Shown here piece by piece: positions 52,513-61,599 of a stretch of DNA of 64,000 bases. The number at the start of each line of letters is the position of its first letter. Position 1 is the first letter of the stretch. Origin of the DNA: Paenibacillus sp. HW567 (GTDB lineage Bacteria; Bacillota; Bacilli; Paenibacillales; Paenibacillaceae); assembly GCF_000374185.1 (NCBI RefSeq), contig NZ_KB910518.1, positions 6,771,286-6,835,285 on the forward strand, read 5' to 3'. A program made the position numbers and the translations under genes. The notes under the pieces are model-generated. The model searched no databases, was not told where the DNA came from, and saw nothing but the letters and a program-made list of their open reading frames with translations.

Positions 52513-53517
52513 ATGAATAACAATATCAACAAAACGGTCAGTGTACATATTGTTACCTATAACAGCGCAGATGATATAGAAGAATGCCTGACAGCAGTAC
52601 TTGCCCAGAATCATCCCATTGAGCGGATCGTTGTTGTAGACAATGCTTCGGCAGATGGCTGTGCGGACAAGGTGAGAGAGTTCTTAAATAGGATCGAAGC
52701 GGATGAAGCTGAAAGGCAGGAGAAACATTCTGTACATTCTCCTTCACTGGTTTTTTTAGAGAACAAAACCAACACCGGTTTCGCCCCCGCACACAACCAG
52801 GCGATAGCCGCTACGCAGACAGATTATGTACTGGTGCTTAATCCCGACCTGACGCTGGAACCCGATTATATTTCCCGCCTGATTGAACAAATGGAAGCTG
52901 ACCTCCGAATCGGCAGTGCCACGGGCAAGCTTTTGTTAAAAGCAGATCACTCACTCGTCGATAGTACGGGATTGTGGATGAACAAGGGGCGGCGCGCCTT
53001 TGACCGTGGGGCGGGGGAGCAAGCAGCGCAATGGCTGGAATCGGGTACTGTGTTTGGCGTGTCCGGTGCAGCAGCGATGTACTCCCGGCGCATGATTGAA
53101 GCTGTTAGCGTTGACGGTGAATTCTTTGACAGTGACTTTTTTGCCTACAAGGAAGATGTAGATGTGGCCTGGAGGGCAAGTCTGCTGGGATGGCAGGCCT
53201 ATTATGATGCGGAAGCAATTGGCTACCATGAACGGGGCTGGAAAACTTCGGGACGGAGCGGCAAGTCAATGTTCATCCGAAGAATTTCATATATCAACCG
53301 TTACAAAATGATCTATAAAAATGAGCCTGCCCGCACACTGCTGCCGACCTTTTTGTATTCACTGCCCTACGAGGTCGCGGCACACGGATATATGCTGCTA
53401 AAGGAGCCGAAGTTAATTCAGGCTTGGACCTCATTTTTTGCACAGCGGCGGAATTTGAAGCGAAAACGCAAATACATTCAGGAAAAAGTAAAAAGTTTGA
53501 AAGGCAGACAAAATTGA
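52513..53517 (+). CDS. GT2 glycosyltransferase, rhamnosyltransferase-like
   Basis: 334 residues. GT2 marks: SVHIVTYNSADDIEECLTAV, VVVDNASADG, TNTGFAPAHNQAI, the DXD-type VLNPDLTL, VSGAAAMYSRRMI and FFAYKEDVDVAWR. This is the pattern of the rhamnosyltransferases that use dTDP-L-rhamnose, which rmlACBD makes just upstream. Cytoplasmic, likely membrane-associated. Sugar and linkage are inferred. Confidence 0.88.
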   Translation: MNNNINKTVSVHIVTYNSADDIEECLTAVLAQNHPIERIVVVDNASADGCADKVREFLNRIEADEAERQEKHSVHSPSLVFLENKTNTGFAPAHNQAIAATQTDYVLVLNPDLTLEPDYISRLIEQMEADLRIGSATGKLLLKADHSLVDSTGLWMNKGRRAFDRGAGEQAAQWLESGTVFGVSGAAAMYSRRMIEAVSVDGEFFDSDFFAYKEDVDVAWRASLLGWQAYYDAEAIGYHERGWKTSGRSGKSMFIRRISYINRYKMIYKNEPARTLLPTFLYSLPYEVAAHGYMLLKEPKLIQAWTSFFAQRRNLKRKRKYIQEKVKSLKGRQN

Positions 53518-53614
53518 GTGCTAAACCCTCCCGAAACAGGCCATGCCTATCAAGGAGGTTTTTGTGTTATAATGGTTGTCGATAGATTACTATTTTTGTC
53601 AGGAGCGTAGTGCA

Positions 53615-54568
53615 GTGAGTGTAGATGTAAGCATAATAATTCTCAATTACAACACATGCCGCCTGACAATGGATTGTCTTAGGTCGGTGTATGATTCCGA
53701 AACGAATTTTATCTATGAAATTATTCTAATAGACAATAACTCCCGGGATGACTCGGTAGACAGGCTCAGCAGTGAGTTTCCGGATGTGCTGCTGATCGCC
53801 AATTCGGAAAATGTCGGGTTTGCCCGTGCCAATAATCAGGGGATGGAAGTTGCTTCAGGGCGATATGTGCTGCTGCTCAATTCGGATACGGTGGTGCGGA
53901 AGGATACGCTGGAGACGATGATTACGTTCATGGACAGCCGGCCGGATCTTGGAGCTTCGGGCTGCAAGGTGATTTTGCCGGATGGTTCACTGGATAAGGC
54001 CTGCAAGAGAGGTTTTCCTACTCCGTCCGCTTCCTTCTATTATGCCTTTGGCTTTAGTAAAATGTTTCCCAGCCGTCCCAGATTTAACGGTTATCAATTA
54101 GGGTATCTGGACCCGGATCAGGACTATGCTGTGGATTGTCTGGTTGGGGCGTTTATGCTGCTGCGGCGCGAGACGATTGAGCAGGTCGGCGGGCTGGATG
54201 AAGCTTTTTTTATGTACGGTGAGGACCTCGACTGGTGCTTCCGGATCAAAGAGGCCGGCTGGGGAATTTATTATTACCCGCGGACATCCATCGTACATCT
54301 GAAGGGCGGCAGCGCACGGCGCAGACCGTTCAAGATCGTATACGAGTTTCATAGAGCGATGATTTTATTTCACCGTAAGCATTATAGCAAGCGGTACAAT
54401 AGTATGATTAATGGAGCGGTATATGCCGGGGTCAGCGTGAAGTTTGTGCTCTCGCTGGTACGCAATGCACTGATTAATCCACGTAAAGTTCCTACACCGG
54501 CGCAGAGTCTTACGTTACCCGGGGAAGCCGGCTCACGAACTGAATCGAAGGCTGAGGTGAGATTATGA
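53615..54568 (+). CDS. GT2 glycosyltransferase, rhamnosyltransferase-like
   Basis: 317 residues from GTG 53615; AGGAGCG at 53601-53607 supports it over an upstream in-frame start. VSIIILNYNTCRLTMDCL, ILIDNNSRDDSV, NVGFARANNQGMEVASGRYV, LLNSDTVV and FFMYGEDLDWCFRIKEAGW are typical GT2 segments. Second of two tandem GT2 genes; its stop overlaps the start of the next gene by 4 nt (54565-54568). Confidence 0.9.
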   Translation: MSVDVSIIILNYNTCRLTMDCLRSVYDSETNFIYEIILIDNNSRDDSVDRLSSEFPDVLLIANSENVGFARANNQGMEVASGRYVLLLNSDTVVRKDTLETMITFMDSRPDLGASGCKVILPDGSLDKACKRGFPTPSASFYYAFGFSKMFPSRPRFNGYQLGYLDPDQDYAVDCLVGAFMLLRRETIEQVGGLDEAFFMYGEDLDWCFRIKEAGWGIYYYPRTSIVHLKGGSARRRPFKIVYEFHRAMILFHRKHYSKRYNSMINGAVYAGVSVKFVLSLVRNALINPRKVPTPAQSLTLPGEAGSRTESKAEVRL

Positions 54569-55965
54569 TTCGCCGAAATCAGAGGTTTTTGACACAGCTC
54601 TATATTGTTGCCGACTTTCTGGTGATCCAAATAGCCTTTCTGGCGGCCTGGTGGCTGAAGTTCAAAAGCGGATGGCTGGAGTCTTACCGGACGCTGCCAG
54701 TAGAGTCTTATGCATACTGGAGCTTTATCTACGGCGGGATAGCTGTGCTGATCGGGATTGTGCTGTCACTGTATCAGCCAAAGCGCAAGAAGCGTTTTGT
54801 CGACGAATTCCTCAAAATCTTTCAGGTCCACCTCATGTCTATCTTTATGCTGCTCGGCTTAATGTACTTTCTGAAGGAGATTGACGTCTCTCGGCAATAT
54901 CTGGCGATTTATATAGCCTTTAATATCCTTTCTATTATGCTCTACCGTTATGTGCTGAAGAAAATGCTGAAGTCCTTTCGTGAAAAAGGCTTCAACCGTC
55001 AATTCGTGCTTATTCTGGGCGCCGGTACTTTAGGCAAAAGGTTCTACAGCAATCTGGAGCAGTACCCGGAGCTGGGTTATGAGGCCATTGGATTTCTGGA
55101 CGACTTCCATGTGTGGGATGGCATTGAAGAGCAGCGCTACAAGCCAATTCTTGGCACTGTGGATGAATTGCCGGGGATGCTGGAAATGCTGCCGGTGGAT
55201 GAGGTTATTCTAGCCCTCCCGCTGGATGCCCACTCTAAATATCCGGCGATTATCGCCGCCTGCGAGAAGGCCGGAGTACGGACGCTGATTATTCCCGATT
55301 TCTTCGACTACCTGCCGGCGCGGCCTTATTTTGACAATTTTGCCGGTATGCCGATGATCAATGTACGCGACATTCCGCTCGATATGACCGGCAATAAGCT
55401 GGCTAAGCGGGGGTTCGATATTGTTTTCTCGCTGTTCGCCATTATCGTGATGTTACCTGTGATGTTAGTCGTAGCTCTGGGTGTGCGCCTGACCTCTCCC
55501 GGACCGATCATCTTTAAGCAGGAGCGTGTAGGCCTTAACCGGCGGAATTTCATGATGTATAAGTTCCGTTCGATGAAGATGCAGCAGGATGGCGAGGAAG
55601 ATACAGGGTGGAGCACGCCAGTGGACCCCCGCCGCACCAAGTTCGGAACGTTTATCCGCAAGACCAGCCTGGATGAGCTGCCGCAATTTTTCAATGTGCT
55701 GTTTGGCCAGATGAGTGTTGTAGGTCCGCGGCCGGAGCGCCCCTTTTATGTGGAGCAGTTCCGTGATGAGATTCCGAAATATATGGTCAAGCATCATGTG
55801 CGTCCGGGAATTACCGGCTGGGCACAGAGCAACGGCCTGCGTGGAGATACCTCCATTGAAGAACGGATCAAACATGATATTTTCTACATTGAGAATTGGT
55901 CGCTGCTGTTCGATATCCGGATTATATTTAAGACCATTCGTAACGGATTCAAAAATGCATACTAA
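54565..55965 (+). CDS. Polyprenyl-phosphate glycosylphosphotransferase (WbaP/WsaP type)
   Basis: 466 residues. Four or five TM segments in the first about 130 residues, a CoA-binding-like middle part (LILGAGTLGKRFYSNLEQYP), one more TM near 280-305 and the catalytic C-terminal domain (KRGFDIVFSLFAI, FKQERVGLNRRNFMMYKFRS, KTSLDELPQFFNVLFGQMSV, VGPRPERPFY, RPGITGWAQ). It transfers a hexose-1-phosphate from a UDP-sugar to undecaprenyl phosphate and starts glycan synthesis. In S-layer loci the equivalent is WsaP. Last gene of the locus; copy D of the palindrome follows. Confidence 0.92.
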   Translation: MIRRNQRFLTQLYIVADFLVIQIAFLAAWWLKFKSGWLESYRTLPVESYAYWSFIYGGIAVLIGIVLSLYQPKRKKRFVDEFLKIFQVHLMSIFMLLGLMYFLKEIDVSRQYLAIYIAFNILSIMLYRYVLKKMLKSFREKGFNRQFVLILGAGTLGKRFYSNLEQYPELGYEAIGFLDDFHVWDGIEEQRYKPILGTVDELPGMLEMLPVDEVILALPLDAHSKYPAIIAACEKAGVRTLIIPDFFDYLPARPYFDNFAGMPMINVRDIPLDMTGNKLAKRGFDIVFSLFAIIVMLPVMLVVALGVRLTSPGPIIFKQERVGLNRRNFMMYKFRSMKMQQDGEEDTGWSTPVDPRRTKFGTFIRKTSLDELPQFFNVLFGQMSVVGPRPERPFYVEQFRDEIPKYMVKHHVRPGITGWAQSNGLRGDTSIEERIKHDIFYIENWSLLFDIRIIFKTIRNGFKNAY

Positions 55966-55990
55966 TATTACTTAGCCCTAATATATCTTC

Positions 55991-56047
55991 TGCAGAAACG
56001 GCTGCTGTCATCCTTGAGTTTGAGGAAGACGTACCCGTTTCTTCTTG
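55991..56047 (-). repeat. Nested palindromic repeat, copy D
   Basis: Minus strand: AAACGGGTAC-GTCTTCCT-(loop)-AGGATGAC-AGCAG-CCGTTTCTGC. Outer stem AAACGG/CCGTTT is perfect; the inner stem GTC-TTCCT/AGGA-TGAC pairs with a single mismatch although its sequence differs from copies A-C. It is antisense to the end of the preceding gene. Confidence 0.65.
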
Positions 56048-56126
56048 TTTTATCCCCCTTACTCTTGAGGCTCCGTTTAGCGGCAAAAAAAGGCGAAAAA
56101 ATGTTCGTATTTTTCTCCACATTAAT

Positions 56127-56156
56127 TTGACACCCCCCTTAGTGCTGGCATAGACT
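56127..56156 (+). promoter_or_regulatory. Predicted sigma-A promoter of the pcrB-pcrA-ligA genes
   Basis: TTGACA (56127-56132) and TAGACT (56151-56156) are spaced by 18 nt, about 64 nt before pcrB. Confidence 0.6.
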
Positions 56157-56219
56157 AGAGTTACAGCTTTCGCGGAAGTGCGAGTGTTTTTGCTATATGA
56201 ATTTTGAGGATGGACGAGG

Positions 56220-56939
56220 ATGAATGAAATGCGGCAAATGATCAAATCGTGGCGGCATGTATTTAAGCTGGACCCGGACCGCGAGCTTGGAGAAGCGGAA
56301 CTGGAGGCTATCTGCCTGTCGGGAACCGATGCGGTACTGGTTGGCGGCTCCACAGGCGTGACTTATCAGAATACGGCCGCTCTACTGTCCAGAGTACGCC
56401 GGTATGAGTTGCCTTGTGCACTGGAGGTCTCGGATCTTGAGGCGGCTGTGCCTGGTTTTGATCTATATTTGATTCCTATGGTGCTCAATACGTCTGATAC
56501 CGCATGGCTTCACGGTCATCACCGCCGGGCAATAGAACGCTATGGAAGCCTGATCCCGTGGGAGCTGCTGCTCACAGAGGGATATATTGTGCTGAACGGC
56601 GATTCCTCCGTAGCCCGTCTTACAGGAGCGGACAGCTCGCTTAGCGGAGAAGCCGCTGCTGCTTATGCTCAGATTGCGGACAAGCTGATGAGCCTGCCGA
56701 TCGTATACCTGGAGTATAGCGGAGCTTTTGGCGATATGGAGACGGTGAGGACGGTACGGGAGATGGTGGAGATCAGCCAGCTTTTTTATGGTGGAGGAAT
56801 TACCGGCGAACCAGAAGCTGAGCAGGCCGCTGCTCTGTGTGATACAGTGGTGGTCGGCAACATTATTTACCGGGACGTACAGGCGGCGCTGCTCACGGTA
56901 CAGGCTGTAAAGAACACGCCGCAGATCCGTTTGGAATAG
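56220..56939 (+). CDS. pcrB: Heptaprenylglyceryl phosphate synthase
   Basis: 239 residues. A TIM-barrel prenyltransferase that joins heptaprenyl diphosphate to sn-glycerol-1-phosphate, making an archaea-like ether lipid. Family segments: WRHVFKLDPDRELGEAELEA, DAVLVGGSTGVT, FDLYLIPMVLNT, YLEYSGAFGD and the phosphate loop LFYGGGITGEPEAEQA with VVVGNIIY. The order pcrB-pcrA-ligA is conserved in Bacillales. Confidence 0.95.
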   Translation: MNEMRQMIKSWRHVFKLDPDRELGEAELEAICLSGTDAVLVGGSTGVTYQNTAALLSRVRRYELPCALEVSDLEAAVPGFDLYLIPMVLNTSDTAWLHGHHRRAIERYGSLIPWELLLTEGYIVLNGDSSVARLTGADSSLSGEAAAAYAQIADKLMSLPIVYLEYSGAFGDMETVRTVREMVEISQLFYGGGITGEPEAEQAAALCDTVVVGNIIYRDVQAALLTVQAVKNTPQIRLE

Positions 56940-57002
56940 TAGTTATCAGCAGAACTACTTTATGATATACAAGCTTATACCTCGGAAAGGAGCATGTCAC
57001 AC

Positions 57003-59348
57003 ATGCAACTTGTTAATATACAGGATGCCGTAAGCCGGCTTAATCCGCCGCAGCGTCAGGCTGTGGAAACTACAGAAGGTCCTTTATTGATTATGGCAGG
57101 TGCGGGCAGCGGCAAGACGCGCGTGCTTACCCACCGCATTGCCTGGCTGATTGCGAACCGCAAGGCGCCGCCTTGGGCAATTCTGGCGATTACCTTTACC
57201 AATAAAGCCGCCCGGGAAATGCAGGAGCGCGTCTCTAAGCTGGTTGGACCGGAGGGACGGGATATTTGGGTATCCACCTTCCACTCGATGAGTGTGCGGA
57301 TTCTGCGCAAGGATATCGAGCGGATCGGCTTCACCTCTAACTTTTCGATTCTGGATTCCTCGGACCAGTTGTCCGTTATCCGCAATTGCATGAAGGATTT
57401 GAACATTGATACCAAAAAGTTTGAGCCTAAGGCGGTACAGGCCATGATCAGCACGGCTAAGAACGAGCTGATTACACCTGCGCAATATGAGCAGAAGATC
57501 GGCGATTATCTGGAAGGTCTCGTAGCCAAGGTATATACGATGTACCAGAAGCGCCTCAAAAGCAACAACTCGCTGGACTTTGACGATTTGATTATGAAGA
57601 CGATTGAATTGTTCAAGCAAGTTCCGGAGGTGCTGGATTTCTATCAGAAGAAATTTAAGTACATTCATGTGGACGAGTATCAGGACACCAACAGAGCCCA
57701 GTATATGCTTTGCCGCATGCTCGCGGACAGCCATCACCGCATTTGTGTGGTCGGCGACAGCGACCAGTCGATCTACCGCTGGCGCGGAGCGGACATTACG
57801 AACATTCTCAATTTTGAAGAGGATTACCCTGAAGCCAAGACGATTCTGCTGGAGCAGAACTACCGTTCAACCTCCAATATTCTGAATGCGGCCAATGGCG
57901 TGATAGCGCTGAATACGGGACGCAAGCCGAAGAAGCTGTGGACGGATTCGGCGGAAGGTGCGAAGATCAAGGTTTTCCGTGGCGACTCCGAGCATGATGA
58001 GGGTTACTTTGTTACCGGAGAGATCAGCAAAAATGTAAAACAGGGGCAATCCTACCAGAATCATGCCATCCTGTACCGTACCAATGCCCAGTCGCGTGTA
58101 ATAGAAGAAATTCTGATCAAGTCGGATATTCCCTATCAGATCGTTGGGGGGATTAAGTTCTATGACCGTAAAGAAATCAAGGATCTGCTGGCTTACCTGC
58201 GCCTGCTGTCCAATCCTGATGATGATATCAGCTTAACGCGGATTATCAACGTGCCGAAGCGCGGGATAGGGGATACAACGGTTGGGAAGCTGGCGGATGC
58301 TGCGGCTGCGCAGGGAGTTTCAATTTTCCGGGCGCTGCAGACGGTGGATGATCTGGGCTTTGCCGGGCGGACGCGCAACATGCTGGTGGAGTTCTACGAT
58401 ATGATTGAGGCGTTGCACCGGATGGTTGAATTCCTGTCGGTGACGGAGCTGACGGAGAAGATTCTGGAGCTGTCCCAGTACCGCCTGGAGCTGCAGAATG
58501 AGAACACACTGGAATCGCGCGCCCGACTGGAAAATATCGACGAATTCCTGTCGGTAACGATGGAATTTGAGAAGAATAATGAGGACAAGTCGCTGGTCTC
58601 CTTCCTCACCGATCTGGCCCTGATCGCGGACATCGACAGTGTGAACGATGAAGAAGAGCGCAGCGATGCCGTAGTGCTGATGACGATGCACAGCGCCAAG
58701 GGACTGGAATTCCCGACGGTCTTTATTATTGGGATGGAAGAGGGCGTATTCCCGCACAGCCGAGCCTTCCAGGACAATGATGAGCTGGAAGAAGAACGGC
58801 GGCTGGCGTATGTTGGCATTACCCGTGCGGAGAAGCAACTGTTTCTCAGTTGCGCACGGATGCGCACGCTGTTCGGGCGCACGACGGCAAATCCGCCGTC
58901 GCGCTTCCTTGAGGAGATTCCGGAGGAGCTGAAGGAAGATACCGGGGGGGCTTCGGACCGCTTCCGGCGCGGCGCAGAGGCAGGCGGTGCCTATGGCGGC
59001 CGCGGCTTTGGCGGAGGCGGCCGGGGGAACTTCGGCAGCCGCAGCGGCGCTGCCGGGAATGCGCCGGCAGGCGGCGGAAGCGCCGGCTTCGGCGGCAGTA
59101 CGGCGTCCGCGGCAGCCGGCACGGGCCGCGTGACCGTCACTACCGGAGGCGCGCAGCGCGCTCCGGGGGCTTCGTCGCCCGGCGACTTCAAGGCGGGCGA
59201 CAAGGTCTCTCACGGCAAATGGGGCATCGGCACCATTGTGTCCGTGAAGGGCAGCGGCAACGATACGGAGCTGCAGATCGCTTTTCCTGCGCCGGTTGGC
59301 GTGAAGCGGCTGCTGGCAGGTTTCGCGCCGATAACCAAGGTCGAATAA
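57003..59348 (+). CDS. pcrA: ATP-dependent DNA helicase PcrA (UvrD family)
   Basis: 781 residues from ATG 57003; AAAGGAG at 56986-56992 is 10 nt away, but only 1 nt from the in-frame ATG 56994. SF1 helicase motifs: LNPPQRQAV, Walker A GAGSGKT (33-39), TFTNKAAREM, VDEYQDTNRAQY, GDSDQSIYRWRGA, EQNYRST and VALMTMHSAKG-like VLMTMHSAKGLEFP. A Gly/Ala-rich linker at about 655-725 is unusually long, followed by the Tudor-like RNA-polymerase-binding domain (FKAGDKVSHGKWGIGTIVSV). Works in excision repair and at stalled replication forks. Confidence 0.97.
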   Translation: MQLVNIQDAVSRLNPPQRQAVETTEGPLLIMAGAGSGKTRVLTHRIAWLIANRKAPPWAILAITFTNKAAREMQERVSKLVGPEGRDIWVSTFHSMSVRILRKDIERIGFTSNFSILDSSDQLSVIRNCMKDLNIDTKKFEPKAVQAMISTAKNELITPAQYEQKIGDYLEGLVAKVYTMYQKRLKSNNSLDFDDLIMKTIELFKQVPEVLDFYQKKFKYIHVDEYQDTNRAQYMLCRMLADSHHRICVVGDSDQSIYRWRGADITNILNFEEDYPEAKTILLEQNYRSTSNILNAANGVIALNTGRKPKKLWTDSAEGAKIKVFRGDSEHDEGYFVTGEISKNVKQGQSYQNHAILYRTNAQSRVIEEILIKSDIPYQIVGGIKFYDRKEIKDLLAYLRLLSNPDDDISLTRIINVPKRGIGDTTVGKLADAAAAQGVSIFRALQTVDDLGFAGRTRNMLVEFYDMIEALHRMVEFLSVTELTEKILELSQYRLELQNENTLESRARLENIDEFLSVTMEFEKNNEDKSLVSFLTDLALIADIDSVNDEEERSDAVVLMTMHSAKGLEFPTVFIIGMEEGVFPHSRAFQDNDELEEERRLAYVGITRAEKQLFLSCARMRTLFGRTTANPPSRFLEEIPEELKEDTGGASDRFRRGAEAGGAYGGRGFGGGGRGNFGSRSGAAGNAPAGGGSAGFGGSTASAAAGTGRVTVTTGGAQRAPGASSPGDFKAGDKVSHGKWGIGTIVSVKGSGNDTELQIAFPAPVGVKRLLAGFAPITKVE

Positions 59349-59424
59349 TCCGGCTGCGATTAACGCTTGCGTTTTTGGACCACGCTAACCGTAGGAAACT
59401 TATTTGACGGAGGGATAAGCCCGA

Positions 59425-61437
59425 ATGGATGTTATGCACACAATGGAAGAGCTCGTTGCCGAATTGAACCAATATAATTATCACTACTACACACTGGATG
59501 CACCGCAGATCAGCGACAAGGAATATGATGCGCTCTACGACAAGCTTGTGGCTCTGGAGGCGGAGAGCGGGATTGTTTTACCCCATTCTCCCACTCAGCG
59601 GGTGGGCGGAGAACTGCTCAAAGGCTTCACACCGCACCGGCATCTTGCCCCGCTGTGGAGTCTGGACAAAGCGCAGAATATTGAACAACTGCGCAGTTGG
59701 AACGCACGGGTGCTGAGGCTGGTTAACGATTACAACACCAAGAATCCTGATACCCCTCTGCCCGAGCCCTGCTATGCAGTAGAACTGAAGTTTGACGGTT
59801 TGACCTTGAACCTGACCTATCGTGACGGAGTGCTGGTACAGGCAGCAACAAGGGGCAATGGTGTAACAGGAGAAGGTATCCTGGCGCAGGTGAAGACGAT
59901 TAAATCGGTTCCTGTAACCATTCCGTTTAAGGAAGGGCTTATTGAAGTACAAGGCGAAGGAATCATGAACTTGTCTGTGCTGGCGGACTATAACACTAGA
60001 GCTGCTGAACCGCTGAAGAATGCCCGCAACGGGGCGGCGGGAGCGCTGCGCAACCTGAACCCCAAGACTACGGCCGAACGACGGCTGAATGCTTTCTTCT
60101 ATAATGTGGGCTATGCGGAAGGAGTGCAGTTCGCTGATCATCAGGAGATGATGGATTTTCTGCGGAACAACCGCTTTAAGGTCAATCCGTATCTTACCTA
60201 CTTCAATAATTTCGACGATGTTACCGAGCAGTTGGCAGATATTGAAGAGAGCCGTTCCGGTCTTGACTATCTGATTGACGGAGCGGTTATCAAAGTGACC
60301 GATTTCCGTATCCGCGAAGTGCTGGGGTATACGGATAAGTTTCCGCGCTGGGCAGTGGCTTATAAATTTGAGGCTGAAGAGACAACAACCATTCTGGAAT
60401 CCGTCAGTTGGAATGTAGGCCGTACAGGCAAAGTTACTCCTCTGGCCCGTGTAGAGGCGGTTGAACTGGCCGGAGTTACCGTCCAGAACTGTACGCTGAA
60501 CAACGTGGGAGATATTGAGCGCAAGAATCTCAAGCATGCCCTGGGTACACGGGTGTTCATCCGCCGTTCCAATGACGTCATTCCGGAAATTCTCGGCAAA
60601 GTGACCGAGGAGAGCGACGGCGGGGAGATTATTTTCCCGGAAAATTGTCCAGCCTGCGGTTCCCCATTGGAAATGCGGGGAGCGCACCTCTTCTGCAACA
60701 ATAAGCTGAACTGCAAGCCGCAGATTATCGGGCGGATTACGCACTTCGCTTCCCGTGATGCAATGGATATTGAGACCTTTAGCGACAAAACAGCCGGACA
60801 ACTGCATGAAGAGTTGAATGTGCGCGAACCGGCCGATTTATATGAGCTAACTTCCGAACAGCTTATCCAGTTGGAGCGTTTTGGAGAGAAGAAGGCGGAA
60901 AATTTGCTTAAGGCGCTCGAAGAGAGCAAAGGGCGGGATCTCGCTTCCTTCCTGTTTGCCCTTGGTATTCCGAATACCGGAAAAGCAACCACCAAAATGC
61001 TGGCGGACCACTACCGCAGCCTGGAAGCCGTGATGAACGCTAGCGCCGAGGATTTGGCGGGTCTGCCGGACATCGGGGGCATTGTAGCAGAGAGTATTGT
61101 AAGCTTCTTTGCAGATCCTTTTGTGGTTAACAGCATTAACCGTTTGCTTGCATTGGGTGTACAGGCAAAGGCGCCGGAAGCTCCGCGCGAGATCAGTACC
61201 AACTCCTTCTTCAGCGGCAAAACAGTAGTGCTGACCGGCTCGCTGCAGAAGCTTACCCGTGAGGAAGCGGCGGAACGTCTGGAGGCGCTTGGCGCCAAAG
61301 TCTCCGGCAGTGTCTCCAAAAAAACTGACCTGGTCATCGCCGGTGAAAAGGCTGGCAGCAAGCTGGCCAAAGCGCAGCAGCTCGGCATCCAGGTGATTGA
61401 GGATGAAGACGAACTGATCCGTCTGTTGGAGAGCTAG
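59425..61437 (+). CDS. ligA: NAD-dependent DNA ligase
   Basis: 670 residues, normal length. The adenylated lysine is Lys122 in AVELKFDGL. Following domains: OB fold, zinc finger CPACGSPLEMRGAHLFCNN with the last Cys in KLNC, helix-hairpin-helix repeats (ALGIPNTGKATTKMLADHY, LPDIGGIVAESI) and a C-terminal BRCT domain (FSGKTVVLTGSLQKLTREEA). Seals nicks in replication and repair. Downstream of pcrA by 76 nt, with its own ribosome binding site GGAGGG; probably one operon. Confidence 0.98.
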   Translation: MDVMHTMEELVAELNQYNYHYYTLDAPQISDKEYDALYDKLVALEAESGIVLPHSPTQRVGGELLKGFTPHRHLAPLWSLDKAQNIEQLRSWNARVLRLVNDYNTKNPDTPLPEPCYAVELKFDGLTLNLTYRDGVLVQAATRGNGVTGEGILAQVKTIKSVPVTIPFKEGLIEVQGEGIMNLSVLADYNTRAAEPLKNARNGAAGALRNLNPKTTAERRLNAFFYNVGYAEGVQFADHQEMMDFLRNNRFKVNPYLTYFNNFDDVTEQLADIEESRSGLDYLIDGAVIKVTDFRIREVLGYTDKFPRWAVAYKFEAEETTTILESVSWNVGRTGKVTPLARVEAVELAGVTVQNCTLNNVGDIERKNLKHALGTRVFIRRSNDVIPEILGKVTEESDGGEIIFPENCPACGSPLEMRGAHLFCNNKLNCKPQIIGRITHFASRDAMDIETFSDKTAGQLHEELNVREPADLYELTSEQLIQLERFGEKKAENLLKALEESKGRDLASFLFALGIPNTGKATTKMLADHYRSLEAVMNASAEDLAGLPDIGGIVAESIVSFFADPFVVNSINRLLALGVQAKAPEAPREISTNSFFSGKTVVLTGSLQKLTREEAAERLEALGAKVSGSVSKKTDLVIAGEKAGSKLAKAQQLGIQVIEDEDELIRLLES

Positions 61438-61492
61438 ACCTATTGTGGTGAGAGACCCTGATTCAGAATTTCACTTGGCATACGCAGCACAA

Positions 61493-61532
61493 AGCCCGTC
61501 CCCCTGTTCAATCAGGAGGACGGGCCTTTTTG
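61493..61532 (+). terminator. Terminator after ligA
   Basis: GCCCGTCCCCCTG pairs with CAGGAGGACGGGC around TTCAAT and is followed by CTTTTTG. Confidence 0.88.
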
Positions 61533-61599
61533 AGGTAATCTGAATGTCTCGCAGCCCTCCCGGCAAATACGTTTACATCAGCTAAGCAGCTTCAGTGAA

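Noticed and set aside
57084..59213. Two minus-strand frames of 217 and 297 codons
   Set aside because: Antisense to pcrA, whose helicase motifs are complete.
59578..60807. 409-codon minus-strand frame
   Set aside because: Antisense to ligA; no recognisable protein features.
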